Shown: positions 32,718 through 43,300, counted from the first letter of the stretch. The stretch: 59,051 bases of DNA from JAJVIP01 sp964405835 (GCA_964405835.1 CAYOPN010000007.1:1-59051); one strand, 5' to 3'. A program made the numbers and translations. The notes: generated by a model not told the origin, from the letters alone.

Positions 32718-33362
32718 TTAGTTCGGCTGTACTGCCGTGAGCAGGATGTGGACGTTCTGCGCGTTGGTCGTTGTGGTCACCGACGGCAGACGGAAACGCA
32801 GCCACAGAAGCGAGGTCGCGGCCGCAGCAGGGCTTGGCGCGAGAGCGTCCATGTCTTTGAATCCGTGTTCACCGGAAGCGGCCTCGAAGTGACCGGTCAC
32901 GCCACCCTGGGTACCGACGTAGCGATTGGTTGTTGAAATGACATCGCTGTCGTTTTGTCCGGGTTGAGTGCCGCTGAAGTAACCGCCAGATTGCGCTGGG
33001 GCCGTGGTGTGCGCGATGGTGGTGAACACACCCCAGGCTTGCAGCGCGTCGCCTTCGTTCGACGATGTGTCGGCGTCAAACGTCCATGGCGTTCCGGCCG
33101 AGGAGATAAACCCCTGTAGACGGAGGTCCGTCGTCGCGTAGGTGGAGTCGATGGTGACCGTCGACGGTTGCACGGTTTGCGTGGAGGCCGCCAGATCCAC
33201 CGTTCCGAGATCCAACACGACGTTTGCTGTGTCGATGTCGACCGAATAGAACGCGTTCGGTGTGATCGTGACCGTCAATGAGTCGGTGACGGCCGCCTGT
33301 GCGACATGTGAGAGCCCGAACCCGAAGGCCAAGGCCAGTGCGACTTTTATTGCACGTTTCAT
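32718..33362 (-). CDS. Small secreted beta-sandwich-like protein, paralogue 5 (most 3')
   Basis: 214 residues. Signal peptide MKRAIKVALALAFGFGLSHV cut after AQA; the mature protein starts AVTDSLTVTITPNAFYSVDI. No named family recognised. The all-beta pattern (alternating short hydrophobic stretches rich in T, S, D) and conserved points WTFDADTSSNE, QAWGVFTTI, GYFSGTQPG, NRYVGTQGG, GFKDMDALAPSP and LLWLRFRLPS are shared with four more copies upstream. This copy diverges slightly (GVTGHFEAASG, FISSAGTPW). It resembles the last 150 residues of the 4761-residue protein of the same operon. I infer a structural surface subunit. The start at 33362 replaces a longer frame that lacks a signal peptide at its end. 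Confidence 0.8.
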   Translation of the reverse strand: MKRAIKVALALAFGFGLSHVAQAAVTDSLTVTITPNAFYSVDIDTANVVLDLGTVDLAASTQTVQPSTVTIDSTYATTDLRLQGFISSAGTPWTFDADTSSNEGDALQAWGVFTTIAHTTAPAQSGGYFSGTQPGQNDSDVISTTNRYVGTQGGVTGHFEAASGEHGFKDMDALAPSPAAAATSLLWLRFRLPSVTTTTNAQNVHILLTAVQPN

Positions 33363-33374
33363 TTGAGTCTCCCC

Positions 33375-33436
33375 GCCTGCCGATTCGCCAATTCCCGATG
33401 AGCTGGGCCGTTGGCGGGCAGGCTTTTGTTTTTTTT
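33375..33436 (+). terminator. Terminator-like stem-loop opposing the operon
   Basis: GCCTGCC (33375-33381) pairs with GGCAGGC (33417-33423); inside, CGCCAA (33386-33391) pairs with TTGGCG (33411-33416). On the + strand TTTTGTTTTTTTT follows, the form of an intrinsic terminator. No + strand gene is present here, so it would stop antisense transcripts. On the - strand the same stem forms in the leader of paralogue 5 just ahead of its ribosome site (GGGGAG). The gap between paralogues 5 and 4 (33363-33616) holds nothing else I can identify. Confidence 0.45.
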
Positions 33437-33616
33437 GAACTTCCAAATCTGTAAAGGCGCAGCACCCCGGAAAAAACCGAAATGCCACAGATCCGACTCG
33501 TGTCACGGCGCACCTCGCCCGGACAAGCGGATCTCTCGCGATTTGTGTTCGCTATGCCTCTCGCTAAATCAGCTCATATGAATGGCTCCGTTCTTCGTTT
33601 GATTGATTTCGTCTCC

Positions 33617-34261
33617 TTAACTCGGTGCTACCGCCGTCAGAACGATCATGATGTTCTGCGGATTTGTTGTGGTCGTGTTGCTCGGCAGACGGAAACGCAG
33701 CCAGAGAAGCGAAGTCGCGAGCGGGTCTGGGCTCGGGGCCAACGCGTCCATGTCTTTGAATCCGTGCTCACCGGAAGCCGCTTCGAACTGATTGGTCACG
33801 CCGCCTTGGGTGCCGACATAGCGGTTCGTGTTGCTGATCACGTCGCTGTTGTTGACGCCGGGTTGTGTGCCGCTGAAGTAGCCGCCGGATTGTGCCGGGG
33901 CTGTGGTGTGGGCGATGGTGGTGAACACGCCCCAGGCCTGCAGCGAGTCCAGTTCGTTCGACGTTGTGTCGGCATCAAACGTCCAGTCGGTGCCGGCGGA
34001 GTCGATGAACCCTTGCAGTTGCAGGTCTGTGGTCGCGAACGACGACAGTACGGTGACCGTCGAGGGCTGCACGGTGGCAGTTGATGCCGCGAGGTCCACC
34101 ACGCCCAAGTCGAGCGCTACGTTGGCCGTGTCAATGTCGACCGAGTAGTAGCCGTTCGGCGTGATCGTGACCGTCAATGAGTCTGTGACGGCCGCCTGTG
34201 CGACATGTGCGAGCCCGAGCGTAAACGCCAGGGCCATTGAGGCTCTGATTAACTTCTTCAT
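33617..34261 (-). CDS. Small secreted beta-sandwich-like protein, paralogue 4
   Basis: 214 residues, same length and layout as the neighbours. Signal peptide MKKLIRASMALAFTLGLAHV, cut after AQA, then AVTDSLTVTITPNGYYSVDI. It differs from paralogues 2 and 3 in the first half (TATVQPSTVTVLSSFATT, LQGFIDSAGTDW) and near the end (DPLATSLLWLRFRLPS), but is nearly identical elsewhere. Its signal-peptide DNA and upstream spacer are identical to those of paralogue 3, the footprint of the tandem duplication. Ribosome site AAGGAG. Function unknown; see paralogue 5 for the shared fold argument. Confidence 0.8.
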   Translation of the reverse strand: MKKLIRASMALAFTLGLAHVAQAAVTDSLTVTITPNGYYSVDIDTANVALDLGVVDLAASTATVQPSTVTVLSSFATTDLQLQGFIDSAGTDWTFDADTTSNELDSLQAWGVFTTIAHTTAPAQSGGYFSGTQPGVNNSDVISNTNRYVGTQGGVTNQFEAASGEHGFKDMDALAPSPDPLATSLLWLRFRLPSNTTTTNPQNIMIVLTAVAPS

Positions 34262-35579
34262 TTTGTTTCTCCTTTTTTCGTTAGTGACTCCTACTCATGA
34301 TTTCGCTGTGCTCCTTAGCTCGGTTGAACCGCCGTCAGAATGATGCTGATGTTCTGCGGGTTGGTTGTGGTCGTGTTGCTCGGCAGACGGAAACGCAGCC
34401 ACAGAAGCGAGGTCGCGGCCGCAGCGGGACTCGGCGCGAGAGCGTCCATGTCTTTGAATCCGTGCTCACCGGAAGCGGCTTCGAACTGATTGGTCACGCC
34501 GCCTTGGGTGCCGACGTAGCGATTGGTCGTGGAGATGAGATCGCTGTCGTTGACGCCGGGTTGCGTGCCGCTGAAGTAGCCGCCGGATTGTGCGGGGGCC
34601 GTGGTGTGCGCGATGGTGGTGAACACGCCCCAGGCCTGCAACGCGTCCAGTTCGTTCGACGAGGTGTCGGCGTCAAACGTCCAGTCGGTGCCCGCTGAGT
34701 CGATGGTGCCCTGCAGACGCAGGTCGGTCGTTGCGTAGGACGACAGGATGGTGACCGTCGACGGCTGCACGGTTTGCGTGGAGGCCGCGAGGTCGACCAC
34801 ACCCAAGTCGAGCGCAACGTTGGTGGTGTCGATGTCAACCGAATAGAACGCATTCGGCGTGATCGTGACCGTCAATGAGTCTGTGACGGCCGCCTGTGCG
34901 ACATGTGCGAGCCCGAGCGTAAACGCCAGGGCCATTGAGGCTCTGATTAACTTCTTCATTTTGTTTCTCCTTTTTTCGTTAGTGACTCCTACTCATGATT
35001 TCGCTGTGCTCCTTAGCTCGGTTGAACCGCCGTCAGAATGATGCTGATGTTCTGCGGGTTGGTTGTGGTCGTGTTGCTCGGCAGACGGAAACGCAGCCAC
35101 AGAAGCGAGGTCGCGGCCGCAGCGGGACTCGGCGCGAGAGCGTCCATGTCTTTGAATCCGTGCTCACCGGAAGCGGCTTCGAACTGATTGGTCACGCCGC
35201 CTTGGGTGCCGACGTAGCGATTGGTCGTGGAGATGAGATCGCTGTCGTTGACGCCGGGTTGCGTGCCGCTGAAGTAGCCGCCGGATTGTGCGGGGGCCGT
35301 GGTGTGCGCGATGGTGGTGAACACGCCCCAGGCCTGCAACGCGTCCAGTTCGTTCGACGAGGTGTCGGCGTCAAACGTCCAGTCGGTGCCCGCTGAGTCG
35401 ATGGTGCCCTGCAGACGCAGGTCGGTCGTTGCGTAGGACGACAGGATGGTGACCGTCGACGGCTGCACGGTTTGCGTGGAGGCCGCGAGGTCGACCACAC
35501 CCAAGTCGAGCGCAACGTTGGTGGTGTCGATGTCAACCGAATAGAACGCATTCGGCGTGATCGTGACCGTCAATGAGTC
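34155..35579. repeat. Recent tandem duplication, unit 698 bp
   Basis: Bases 34155-34881 and 34853-35579 appear identical (727 bp, offset 698, so the copies overlap by 29 bp). One unit equals one 645-bp paralogue gene plus one spacer of about 53 bp. It starts in the signal-peptide-proximal codons of paralogue 4 and ends at the same place in paralogue 2. The perfect match, including the non-coding spacer, indicates a very recent unequal exchange or gene conversion. Confidence 0.85.
34315..34959 (-). CDS. Small secreted beta-sandwich-like protein, paralogue 3
   Basis: 214 residues. The mature protein is identical to paralogue 2 at every residue (AVTDSLTVTITPNAFYSVDI, DTTNVALDLGVVDLAAS, QGTIDSAGTDWTF, NQFEAASGEHGFKDM, SLLWLRFRLPS, ISIILTAVQPS). 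Only the signal peptide differs (MKKLIRASMALAFTLGLAHV here, as in paralogue 4). It is the gene created by the 698-bp duplication. Ribosome site AAGGAG six to seven bases before the ATG, in a 53-bp spacer. The dose of this protein, not sequence diversity, seems to be what was gained. Confidence 0.82.
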   Translation of the reverse strand: MKKLIRASMALAFTLGLAHVAQAAVTDSLTVTITPNAFYSVDIDTTNVALDLGVVDLAASTQTVQPSTVTILSSYATTDLRLQGTIDSAGTDWTFDADTSSNELDALQAWGVFTTIAHTTAPAQSGGYFSGTQPGVNDSDLISTTNRYVGTQGGVTNQFEAASGEHGFKDMDALAPSPAAAATSLLWLRFRLPSNTTTTNPQNISIILTAVQPS

Positions 35580-35657
35580 GGTGACGGCCGCTTGTGCGAC
35601 ATGTGCGAGCCCGAGCCCGAAGGCCAAGGCCAGTGCTACTTTGAGGATGCGTTTCAT
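35013..35657 (-). CDS. Small secreted beta-sandwich-like protein, paralogue 2
   Basis: 214 residues from the ATG at 35657, which has GGAG seven bases upstream. A longer in-frame start (35738) would put 27 unrelated residues before the signal peptide. Signal peptide MKRILKVALALAFGLGLAHV, similar to that of paralogue 5, then the mature sequence identical to paralogue 3. This suggests the array is being reshuffled by recombination within signal-peptide and body segments. No catalytic motif or cysteine is seen; Thr, Ser and Asp are abundant, as in secreted structural proteins. Confidence 0.82.
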   Translation of the reverse strand: MKRILKVALALAFGLGLAHVAQAAVTDSLTVTITPNAFYSVDIDTTNVALDLGVVDLAASTQTVQPSTVTILSSYATTDLRLQGTIDSAGTDWTFDADTSSNELDALQAWGVFTTIAHTTAPAQSGGYFSGTQPGVNDSDLISTTNRYVGTQGGVTNQFEAASGEHGFKDMDALAPSPAAAATSLLWLRFRLPSNTTTTNPQNISIILTAVQPS

Positions 35658-35742
35658 GTTAGGTCTCCTTTTTTGGTCAGTATTTTTTTCGCCAGTTAAA
35701 CCGGTTGAATAAACTCCGCCTGCTAATAAGTTCTTCATTTGC

Positions 35743-36663
35743 TCACTCCTTTACTTCGATATAGATGCGCACGGGGGCATCCAGCCAAAACCCGGTTTGA
35801 AGCCCGGACTTGACCAACCCCGCGAATTTTTTTCCTGCGTATTTCGGGTCATTTGGTATCTCAATGACCATCGGAATCATTTTGATTTCCTCTCCCGCCA
35901 CGTTCGCTTCGGGTTTTGGAAATTTGATCCATGCCGGATCGGGAATGGGTTCGTAGCCGGGCGGAAGAAAAAGTTTCGAATCCCAGGCCACGCTCTCCAA
36001 TTTGATCGCCAGCTCGTCGCTTGAAAAATTCGCGACGCGAATGGATTTGGATTGCTCTTTTTTCACGTCAAACTTTTTCCCAAGCGGGACTTGGATGACG
36101 TAAAGGGCCTGTGGCGAGATATCGAAGTCGAGCTTCGACATCGCCTTTTGGCGTTTTTCTTCCTTGAGGCTTTCCGGTCCCGGCCCGATGGAAAACCGCA
36201 ATTTGTTTTCCACCGCCACACCAAGAAGTCCCGTGCCGGTCGTGCGGGCTTTGATGATGGCCATGAAATGCCGGCCGTTCAGCGACGGGTCGTTTGGAAT
36301 GGTGAGCAACAGGTCAAAGAAACCTTGGGAAGCCGGCCCGATCTTGATGGTGTTGGGGAACGATTTCACCCAGCTCGGATCGGGGATCGCCTCGTACGGT
36401 TCTTTGAGAAGCGTTTTCTCCGGCTGCGCGATGTCCACAACCACTTCGACGTCCGTGGTGCCGCGGTTTTCTACTCCGAACGGAATGCGCAGCGTTTCGC
36501 GCAAGTTGTACGTGCGGCCGATCTGCGCGTTTTCAACGATCACGTCGCCGAACCGGGCGGCAAGCCCGATTTTGGCCCAGCTCACTTGCGGGCACAGATG
36601 AATCAGCGCCAGCAGCAGGCCGAAGCCTTTTTTAACCCTCTCACACCATGTTCTGTTTTTCAC
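35743..36663 (-). CDS. Secreted two-domain Ig-like (DUF916-like) protein
   Basis: 306 residues with a signal peptide (LLLALIHLCPQVSWA, cut near residue 30). The mature part is two related beta domains: each has an IPDPxW(V/I)K motif (about 93-100 and 240-247) followed 20-30 residues later by (T/E)IPNDPxxxG(R/K)xF (121-133 and 268-280). Domain 1 also shows IPFGVENRGTTDVEVVVDI, the pattern of Ig-like domains that bind or cap other beta proteins. The layout resembles DUF916 of Gram-positive WxL-interacting proteins and periplasmic chaperones, but no family match can be proven by eye, and there is no C-terminal membrane anchor. It sits between the first and second small paralogues, so a chaperone or linker role for them is plausible (inference). 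Confidence 0.72.
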   Translation of the reverse strand: MKNRTWCERVKKGFGLLLALIHLCPQVSWAKIGLAARFGDVIVENAQIGRTYNLRETLRIPFGVENRGTTDVEVVVDIAQPEKTLLKEPYEAIPDPSWVKSFPNTIKIGPASQGFFDLLLTIPNDPSLNGRHFMAIIKARTTGTGLLGVAVENKLRFSIGPGPESLKEEKRQKAMSKLDFDISPQALYVIQVPLGKKFDVKKEQSKSIRVANFSSDELAIKLESVAWDSKLFLPPGYEPIPDPAWIKFPKPEANVAGEEIKMIPMVIEIPNDPKYAGKKFAGLVKSGLQTGFWLDAPVRIYIEVKE

Positions 36664-36679
36664 AACGTCCTCCTGTTCA

Positions 36680-37321
36680 TCAATCCGGCGCCACCGCCGT
36701 GATTGTTATTGAGATGTTTTGCGCCGCCGAAGATGTCGTGGCGTTCGGCAGGCGGAAATAGAGCCACAGATGGGATTTCGCCGCTGCGTTTGGTTCCGGC
36801 GCCATCCCGTCCATGTTTTTCGAATCGAATCCACTGTTGTTTTCGAAAAGGTTTGAAGTGCTGAAGCTCGCGCTATCACCGACGTAGCGGTTGGTGGTGG
36901 AGACCATGTCGCTGCCGGCCGCGCCGGGCACGGTGCCGCTGAAGTAGTCGGCGGTTTGTGTGGGGGCGCTTGAGCGCTCAATCGATGTGAAGGTGGCCCA
37001 CACGGCGAGTCCGTCGGTCTCGATGGTGGTGGAGTCGGTGTCAAACGACCACGGTGTTCCGCCCGAGGAAATAGCTCCCTGCACTCGGAGATCGGTGGTG
37101 GCGAATGTGCTTTGGATGCTGACGGTGGACGGGTGCACGGTTTGCGTGCTCGCGCCAAGGTCCACCGTGCCGAGATTGAGAGTCACGTTGGCGGTGTCGA
37201 TATCGACCGCGTAATACGCGTTCGGAAGAATGGAGATCGTGAGAGAGTCCGTGCTCGCGCCCCACGCGGTCCATGGCGCGATCAACAAAAACCCCAAGAT
37301 GAATTTCTTTAGCGCGCGCAT
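36680..37321 (-). CDS. Small secreted beta-sandwich-like protein, paralogue 1 (divergent)
   Basis: 213 residues, the most divergent of the five. Signal peptide KKFILGFLLIAPWTAWG, then STDSLTISILPNAYYAVDI, TVDLGASTQTVHPSTVSIQS, PWSFDTDSTT, YFSGTVPG, STTNRYVGDS, MDGMAPEPNA and HLWLYFRLPNA, ending ISITITAVAPD. All motif positions match the other copies. The ATG overlaps the stop of the giant gene by one base (TAATG), so the two are translationally coupled. This tight link, and the likeness to the giant protein's C-terminal domain, suggest that this copy is its dedicated partner. Confidence 0.82.
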   Translation of the reverse strand: MRALKKFILGFLLIAPWTAWGASTDSLTISILPNAYYAVDIDTANVTLNLGTVDLGASTQTVHPSTVSIQSTFATTDLRVQGAISSGGTPWSFDTDSTTIETDGLAVWATFTSIERSSAPTQTADYFSGTVPGAAGSDMVSTTNRYVGDSASFSTSNLFENNSGFDSKNMDGMAPEPNAAAKSHLWLYFRLPNATTSSAAQNISITITAVAPD

Positions 37322-40300
37322 TAGTCGGGCACCGTCGCTTTTCCGGTGATCCGGATTTCTTGCGCGTTGCCGGTCGTCGTGAGACCGGGCATTCCCAATT
37401 TGAACCAGATTGTGCGCGTGGCGCCGACCGGCAGGTCAACGCAGTTGCTGCCGGAATTGCTGATGACGGTGGACGTGCAGCGGGTGAACGCGTCGGAGAG
37501 TTTGTCTTCGACGCCGAAATCGGTGGCGTTCGGTTCGGTGGCATTGATGATCGACCACAACACAAAACGGTCGGTGGCCGTGGTTGCGGCGATCTGCCAT
37601 GGGCTTCCAGGTGTCGCGGTCGTGGCCGCGAATTCAAAGGTGGCCGGTACGTTCCCGTTGTTGGTGACGGTGATGCCGGTAGAAATGACGAGTGTTGTGT
37701 TGAGATTGATTGGCGTCGGCAGCGACAACGTATTGGTCGAGAGCGTGATACTGAGGTTTGTCGGCTGAGCGTAAGTGGTGGCGCCGTTCGAAATGCTGGA
37801 TGTGTTGTTGTTGATGTCCGTTGTCCACAAACGGAAGTAATAGGTGCCGCCGCTGATCAGGCCGGTAATGGTCCGGCCTTGTCCTGACCCTGCCGTAATG
37901 TTTGTCGTGGCAATATTCAGGCGATAGACATGCGCGGGTTGCGCGGCGGTTGGGCTCCAAGAATTTCCTTCCGCGAAAATGGTGTCGGTCGTGTATTGGA
38001 TTGTGAAGGTGGAATTGATGAGCGTCCCGAACGACCCGTCTTCACCGGGGGACGTCCAGGTCAAATCAATCGCGGCGCCAAACGTGCTGCGGAACGCGCT
38101 GAAGTTGTTGACCGCCGATGGCGAGCCGAAGTCCCAACGCGTGTTGTTCCCAAGGTCGACGCTGAGCGGTTGGGTTTGCATGAGCGCGCCAGCAGACGCG
38201 TTTGAATCTCTGACAGATACGTTGATTAGCGTTTGGCTGGAACCCGCGTAACGGAAATGCCATGGGTCGTCATCGGAGATTGAGCGAAGCGTGTTGTCGC
38301 GAAATTCGACTGCGTGAGTGACGTGCTGGGTCGTGCCGGGCGTGAAATAAATTGTCGTGTTCGAAGTGATTGCGCGCAATGCGTAGAAAGTTGTCGAACC
38401 CGCCAGCGTCTGGGTTTCAGCGCCGTTAAAGGTGACGGTGCCGGAGTTGGCGTTAAACAATCCGCTGTTGCTCCAGTTTCCGCCAACAGAAATGAGCTGG
38501 TTGGAGCTGGCGTTGAGCGTGGCGTTCGCCCCGATGGTCAGATCCCCAAGGACATTGAACGTGGCCGCCGGCAAATTGTGTGTGGCGGAAGCGGCCGGGA
38601 CCAAATCAAGATGGCCGAATGTTTGGCCGGCAATGTTCTGCGTGTTTGTTTGCAGATAGCGAACACGGCTGAGCGGGTCGAACGTGAAAGTCCCGAACAC
38701 GGTCGGGAAGGCCGAGGTGCCCGACATCTCGAACGTGGCGTCGTCCATAACGTGGAACGACTTCCCGGCGTTGCCCGCGATCGCGAAGCCGCCGTTTTTA
38801 AATGTGCCCGAGGCCACCACCACGTTGCCGGTGACATTTGTTCCGGTAATCGCGGCGGACAGCGTAGCACCCGATCCGGATATGTTGCTTATGTGAAGAT
38901 TTTCATAACTGCCGGCCGGGAAAAATTGGACAGTCTGTCCCGACGAACTATCGGCGTAGTTAAACACACTTCCCGCGGTGCCGGTGAGCAGCCTGGCATT
39001 TGAAATGCTCAGCGCGCCTTTCAAATTAATCCGTCCGGCGCCGCCGGACATGTTGATGATTTTTGTGTCGTTGGCCGAGGCGGCGAACGTCATGCCGCCG
39101 TAAGCGTTCAAAGTTCCGTTGTCGATGACGATGCGTGAAACACGCGAGGTGGTCGCGCTCGCGCCAGCAAAATTAATAAGTCCATTAACGGTGGCCGAGG
39201 CGTCGCCGATATTCCACGAATTGTTGCGGCTGGGCGTGGTCGGTTGGTTGAACACGACATTTCCATTCACAATCAATACATTGGTGCTGGAATGCGTGAG
39301 CGCGCTGCTGATCGCGCCCGGTGCCGCGAAAATAATTCCGCCGACCGTGGCATCCACGTTCACGGTGACGGTGATGGTGGAGTTGATGGTGATGATGTCG
39401 GTCGCGGAGGGGAACCCACCAAGGCCCGTGCAATTGGTCCAAATGCTGGCGTTGCTCCAGTTGCCGGTCGTGGTCGCGTTACACGTGGTGGGAGTGCGCG
39501 TGTTGGTGCTTCCCAACAGGAACCAGGCCGAGTCGATGTCCGAATGGTTGATCGCTTTGACTTGGCCGTAATAAACGGTGGCGGTCTCGAGCGACTCGAC
39601 CACGGCGTTTAAACCAAAAGTCGAAATGAAGATATCGTCAAAACCGTCAAATCCCGTGCTTGTTGAAATTTGGAGCATGTAACGGGTGACGCTGGCCGGG
39701 TTTCCGTTCTGTGCCCAGTTCACCGTGAACGACGTGAGGTTGACCGCGGTCCAGGTGGAAGCGACCGTGACCGGACGGTTGGCGAGCGTCGCGGTCGCAA
39801 TTCCGGTCGTCCACGCGCTGGTCGCGATCCCCACGATGGCGTTGGCGCGGCCGTAATACGTGGTGTTGACCGAAAGCGTGGCGGGCAAGGTCGCAAACAA
39901 GTTGGCCGTGATCGAACTCACGAGGCTCCCACTGAAATCCGAAGCGGTGCTGACTTGCATCGTGTACGACGTTCCTGCCGGGACGGGTTGGCTCCAGGAA
40001 GCGGAGAGCGTGTTCGTTGCGGCCGAAGTAAAGAAGAAATTGTTCGGCATGTTCGGCGCGAGCGTCGTGGTGCTGCCATTGGTGAGCCACGATGTCGGGA
40101 TATTGCTGTGGCTAATGGCGCGCACGCGCGCAAAGTAAGCGCGGAACGGAAGCAGCGATTCGAATAGCACGGCCGTGTCCGTTGTGTCGGAACTGTGAAC
40201 GGTGCCGGACAAGAAATTGCTCACCGTGGAAAGTTGGACCGTGTACAGCGTGCTCGACGGATTTGAATTGCTCAACCAGTTCACTGTTAGCGACGTGACA

Positions 40301-43300
40301 TTGACGGCCGTCCAGGTGGAGGCGGCCGTAAGTGGAATGTTTGCCAGTGTCGGTGTGGTGACGTAGGCCGAATACGGATAAGGAATTCCGCCAACAGTGG
40401 CGCTGACCTGGCCGTAATACGTGGTGTTCGGAATAAGCGGGACCATGGTCGTGGCGAACAAGTTGCCGGTGGTGGAACTGACAATGGTGCCGCCGAAATC
40501 GGAATCCGTGCTGACGCGCAATGTGTAGGTGTCTCCCGGAGGCGCGGAAGCCTGCCACGTTGCGGAGAGGGCGGTGGTCGCCGCCGATGAGAACGCGAGA
40601 TTTTTTGGAATGGCCGAAACAATTGTGTGTGTGCTGCCGAGAGTCTGCCAATCGCTGGGAATTCCCGAATGGTTGATGGCCCGCACGCGCGCGTAGTAGA
40701 CGGTCCCGCTCTCGAGCTGATCAAAAATATTGTCGAGGCTGTTCGTCTCCGCGTTAAGCAGAGTTCCGGAGAGGAAATCGCTGACCGTGGTGAGCTGCAC
40801 CGCGTATTGCGTGACCGCGGCCGGGTTGCCGTTGCCGAGCCAGTTGACCGTGAGCGAAGTGATATTGACCGCCGTCCATGTGGAAGCGGCGCTGGCCGGT
40901 TGGTTGGCAAGTGTCGCGGTCGTGACCGACGCCGACCACGGGCTTGAACTGCCATTGATGATCGCGTTAACCCGCCCGTAATATGTTGTGTTGACCGACA
41001 ACGACGCGCTTGTGGTCGCTATCAATAGCGTCGTATTGGAACTCGTGATTGTTCCAGAGAAATTCGACGCCGTGGAAACTTGGAACGTGTAGCTGTCCCC
41101 GGTTGGCGCGGAAGCGGTCCATCCGCCGGTGAGCCGGTTGGTGGCGGCGCTTGAAATAAAGAGTCCGGTGGGAGCGTTGACCGGCAGAGTGGCGGTGCTG
41201 CCCAAATTGACAAACGCGGTTGGAACGCCCGAATGGTTTACCGCGGCGACACGTCCAAAATAAATTGAATCAGGAATAAGCGAAGAGAATGTCGAATTCA
41301 GGTTGTTGGTGGTGGAACTCAAAGTCGTCCCTGAAAGGAAATCCGGCACCGTGGAAAGTTGCACGCGGAACCACGTGGCTGGGAATGGATTGTTGTTGCC
41401 AAGCCATGTCACCGTGATCGATGTGGTGTTGACCGCGGTCCAGGTCGATGCAGCGGACAATGGAATTTCCGCCAGCGTTGCGGTAGACACCGTCGTGGGG
41501 GCGCTATCGAGGCCCTCGATGGTGGCTATGACCCGCGCGTAATACGTTGTGTTGATCTTTAATCCAGCCGTTGTGTCGCTGGTCAGCGCGTTAAGAGCGG
41601 ACGTGAGCGGCGCCGAGAATCCGGAGTTCGTGCTGACAAAGAGCGTGTATGTGTCGGGCAGCGGCGTGGCCGCCGACCACGAATAGCCTATGGAATCCAA
41701 TGCCACGTTTATCGCTTGGAGCGTCGGCGGCGGGTTGGACCCGAACACCCAGTTAACGTTGTTGCCGCTGTCCACTCCTCCGGGGTAATTAACGATGCGC
41801 CGTCCGCCGGAAGCGTTCGAGTCCCGGACGTCGGCATACGACACGTTGTAAGAGGTGGTGTTATTGAGGAACCACGCGTTGCCGGTGACGATGGAACGCA
41901 ATACCACGGGAGCGCCCGACGTCCCTGTGATGGTGAACGTGGAAACCGTGAAGGTCGATCCTGCCGCGAAATAGACCGTGGCTGCGGGGCTGAGTCCGTT
42001 TGTGTTCACCAACAACCGCGCCGCCGAAAAACTCGAGGAGAAAACCAATCCGCCCGCGCTGGTATTGGAGGAGAGCACGTTCGCAAATGGTTTTCCGTAA
42101 TTGTTTACGTATTGCGCCGATATTCCTTGGAATGAAATGGTGCTGTTGTTGTGCGTGAACACACCGTTGTTTCTCCAATCGCCTCTCACCACCAATGGGT
42201 TGGAAGCGTGCGCCGTGAATGTCGCATTGGGGTTGATCGTGACCGCGCTGCTCACCGTGAGGACCGTGTTATTGGTATTGGCGGTAACTGTGGTCGCGTT
42301 GGTGCCATCTCCGATTGTTAGATCACCCTGGATAGTATTGGCGCCCGCAAGAAACGTCCGCGTGGCCGTGGCCGACGGCATGAGATCAAGATGTCCATAG
42401 GATTGGACCGTTATGTTGAGCGCCGCGCTCGATTGCAAATAGCGGGTTCGGCTGGTCGGACCGAACGTGAATGTGCCGAACGTGGTGGGGAACGCAGAAG
42501 TCCCCGACATTTCAAAGGTCGCGCCGTCTGCGACTTGGAACGTGTCGCCGGCGCCGCCGACGATGGCAAGCCCGCCGTTCTTTAATGTTCCCGATTGCAC
42601 GCGCAAGTTGCCGGCCACATTGGTGGCAGATATCGCAGCACCCAGCGTTGCTCCGGAAACCGACGTGTTGTTCACGTGCAGGTTGTTGTATCCGCCGGCC
42701 GGGAAGGTGCTGATCGTCTGGGCGGCCGAATCGTCGTTGTAATTGAAAATACTACCGACCCCTGCTGTTAACGTGGCGGAGGGGTTCGGGACCGTGAGAG
42801 CGCCTTTCAAATTCAATTGCGCGGTGGAGCCCGACAACACAATAATTTTGTTGGTGTTGATGGTGTTGGCGGCAAAAGTAATTCCTCCCAGCGCGTTCAA
42901 TTGTCCGCTGGTGACCGTAATGCTGGAGATGCGCGTGCCTACGGGTGCGCCCGGGAAGGAAATGAGTCCCGTCACGGTGGCGGTTCCGTTATTGATGTTC
43001 CAGCCGCTGGTCCGGTTGGCCGTAGTCGCTGCACTTAAAGTCACGTTTCCATTCACCGTCAATGTAACGGTGCTCAAATGCGTCAGCGAGTTATTTGTTC
43101 CGGGAGAAGCCAAGATAATTCCCCCGACCGTGGCATCCACGTTTGCGATCACGTTGACACCAGAGTTGATGGTAATGATATCGGTCGCCGAGGGCACTCC
43201 GCCGGGCCCCGTGCAATTCAGCCAGTTTGCGCCGACTGTCCAACTCCATGTCCCAACCGTGTTGGCATTACAGGTTACGGGTGTTTGGGTGTTCGTACTA

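Noticed and set aside
32718..35657. Array of similar units as CRISPR or simple satellite
   Set aside because: Units are about 700 bp and each encodes a complete secreted protein; there are no short direct repeats with unique spacers.
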